Assembly: GCA_017517865.1 (NCBI GenBank)
Contig: JAFWYB010000062.1
Location: 1 to 32,063 of the forward strand
Origin: Clostridia bacterium
Lineage (GTDB): Bacteria > Bacillota > Clostridia > Oscillospirales > Acutalibacteraceae
Reading direction: 5' to 3'
Length of the DNA stretch: 32,063 bases
The number at the start of each line of letters is the position of its first letter. Position 1 is the stretch's first letter. Position numbers and translations under genes: made by a program. Positions 31,832 through 32,063 of this stretch are shown in pieces. Under the pieces are notes generated by a model. That model was not told the DNA's origin, did no database searches, and saw only the letters and a list, made by a program, of their open reading frames with translations.

Positions 31832-32063
31832 ACGCGCCGTCGTGGGCAAAAAAAGAAAGTCTCTGCCCGCGAAAATCAGATTGATAAATAAATAAAAAAT
31901 CAACTACAATTAAATAAGTCAACATAGGGTGGCGAGCATAATCCGAACCCCGTTTTTTACGGGCGGATTTCCGCCAATACTTCGTTAAAATACTCGTAAA
32001 TCCGATAGGATTTACTGCGTTTTGTGTCTTGTCTTGCCAAAAATCCGCTCCGCAAAAAATCGC
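31832..32063. other. Noncoding window edge with small hairpins
   Basis: No credible gene. The segment 31921-32063 carries three short stem-loops: CCCGT/ACGGG (31949-31953 with 31959-31963), GGCGG/CCGCC (31962-31966 with 31971-31975, overlapping the first) and GTAAATCC/GGATTTAC with loop GATA (31996-32003 with 32008-32015). It may be the start of a structured or repeated element cut by the window end. Confidence 0.4.

Noticed and set aside
31367-31903. Minus-strand open frame over the GH51 3' end
   Set aside because: It crosses the terminator and repeat and is antisense to conserved sequence; codon bias of the GH51 gene explains its openness.
1-32063. CRISPR array, prophage, insertion sequence or toxin-antitoxin pair
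   Set aside because: No spaced direct repeats of array type, transposase, integrase, phage structural gene or small toxin pair was seen on either strand.

Overview
The window reads as chromosome from an anaerobic, endospore-forming Firmicute of class Clostridia, probably a gut or rumen member of the Oscillospirales/Ruminococcaceae type. The support is a complete spoIIAA-spoIIAB-sigF operon, strong AGGAGG/GAGGTG ribosome binding sites, consensus sigma-A promoters, many ABC exporters, secreted plant-polysaccharide hydrolases (GH26 and GH51) and moderate GC content. This placement comes from gene content only; no database was searched. No phage, insertion sequence or CRISPR array is visible.

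Layout. 1-5534 (minus): a two-gene operon for a large membrane-anchored surface protein built from two copies of a ~390-residue unit, and a MacB/FtsX-type ABC protein whose ATPase and permease are fused. 5535-5998: intergenic DNA with a perfect consensus promoter, a MarR-like operator and a GC-rich element that folds into an almost gapless four-way junction. 5999-10162 (plus): marR and a heterodimeric multidrug-type ABC exporter. 10308-12255: divergent galE and rsmA, whose promoters interlock. 12366-12541: noncoding repeat-rich island. 12562-14712 (minus): DUF5696-like lipoprotein. 14780-16218 (minus): spoIIA operon. 16318-19936 (minus): a second ABC exporter pair. 20105-21682 (minus): secreted protein with fibronectin type III repeats. 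21811-24122 (minus): phosphoglycerate-mutase-family enzyme followed by a membrane-embedded LuxR-type regulator. 24369-24444: tRNA-Lys(UUU). 24682-25401: MerR/TipAS regulator. 25501-26481: GH26 mannanase-type lipoprotein. 26549-28805 (minus): serC-serA. 29051-31783: GH51 arabinofuranosidase with a jelly-roll insertion. 31784-32063: terminator, short repeat and noncoding DNA.

How the genes work together. Housekeeping functions (galE, rsmA, serCA, tRNA-Lys, spoIIA) are interleaved with accessory cassettes for export, sensing and polysaccharide attack. The two exporter loci differ: the plus-strand pair has one degenerate and one canonical ATP site, split between the subunits as expected for an asymmetric heterodimer, while the minus-strand pair keeps catalytic residues in both subunits. 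SerC and SerA supply two of the three steps from 3-phosphoglycerate to serine.

The least ordinary items are the four-way-junction element in the marR leader, the duplicated surface protein coupled to a MacB-like transporter, three unrelated heptanucleotide tandem repeats in intergenic DNA, the interlocked galE/rsmA promoters, a terminator-like hairpin touching the spoIIAA ribosome binding site, and the membrane-tethered LuxR regulator cotranscribed with a metabolic enzyme. None of these is proven to be a new system; each is set out below with a test.
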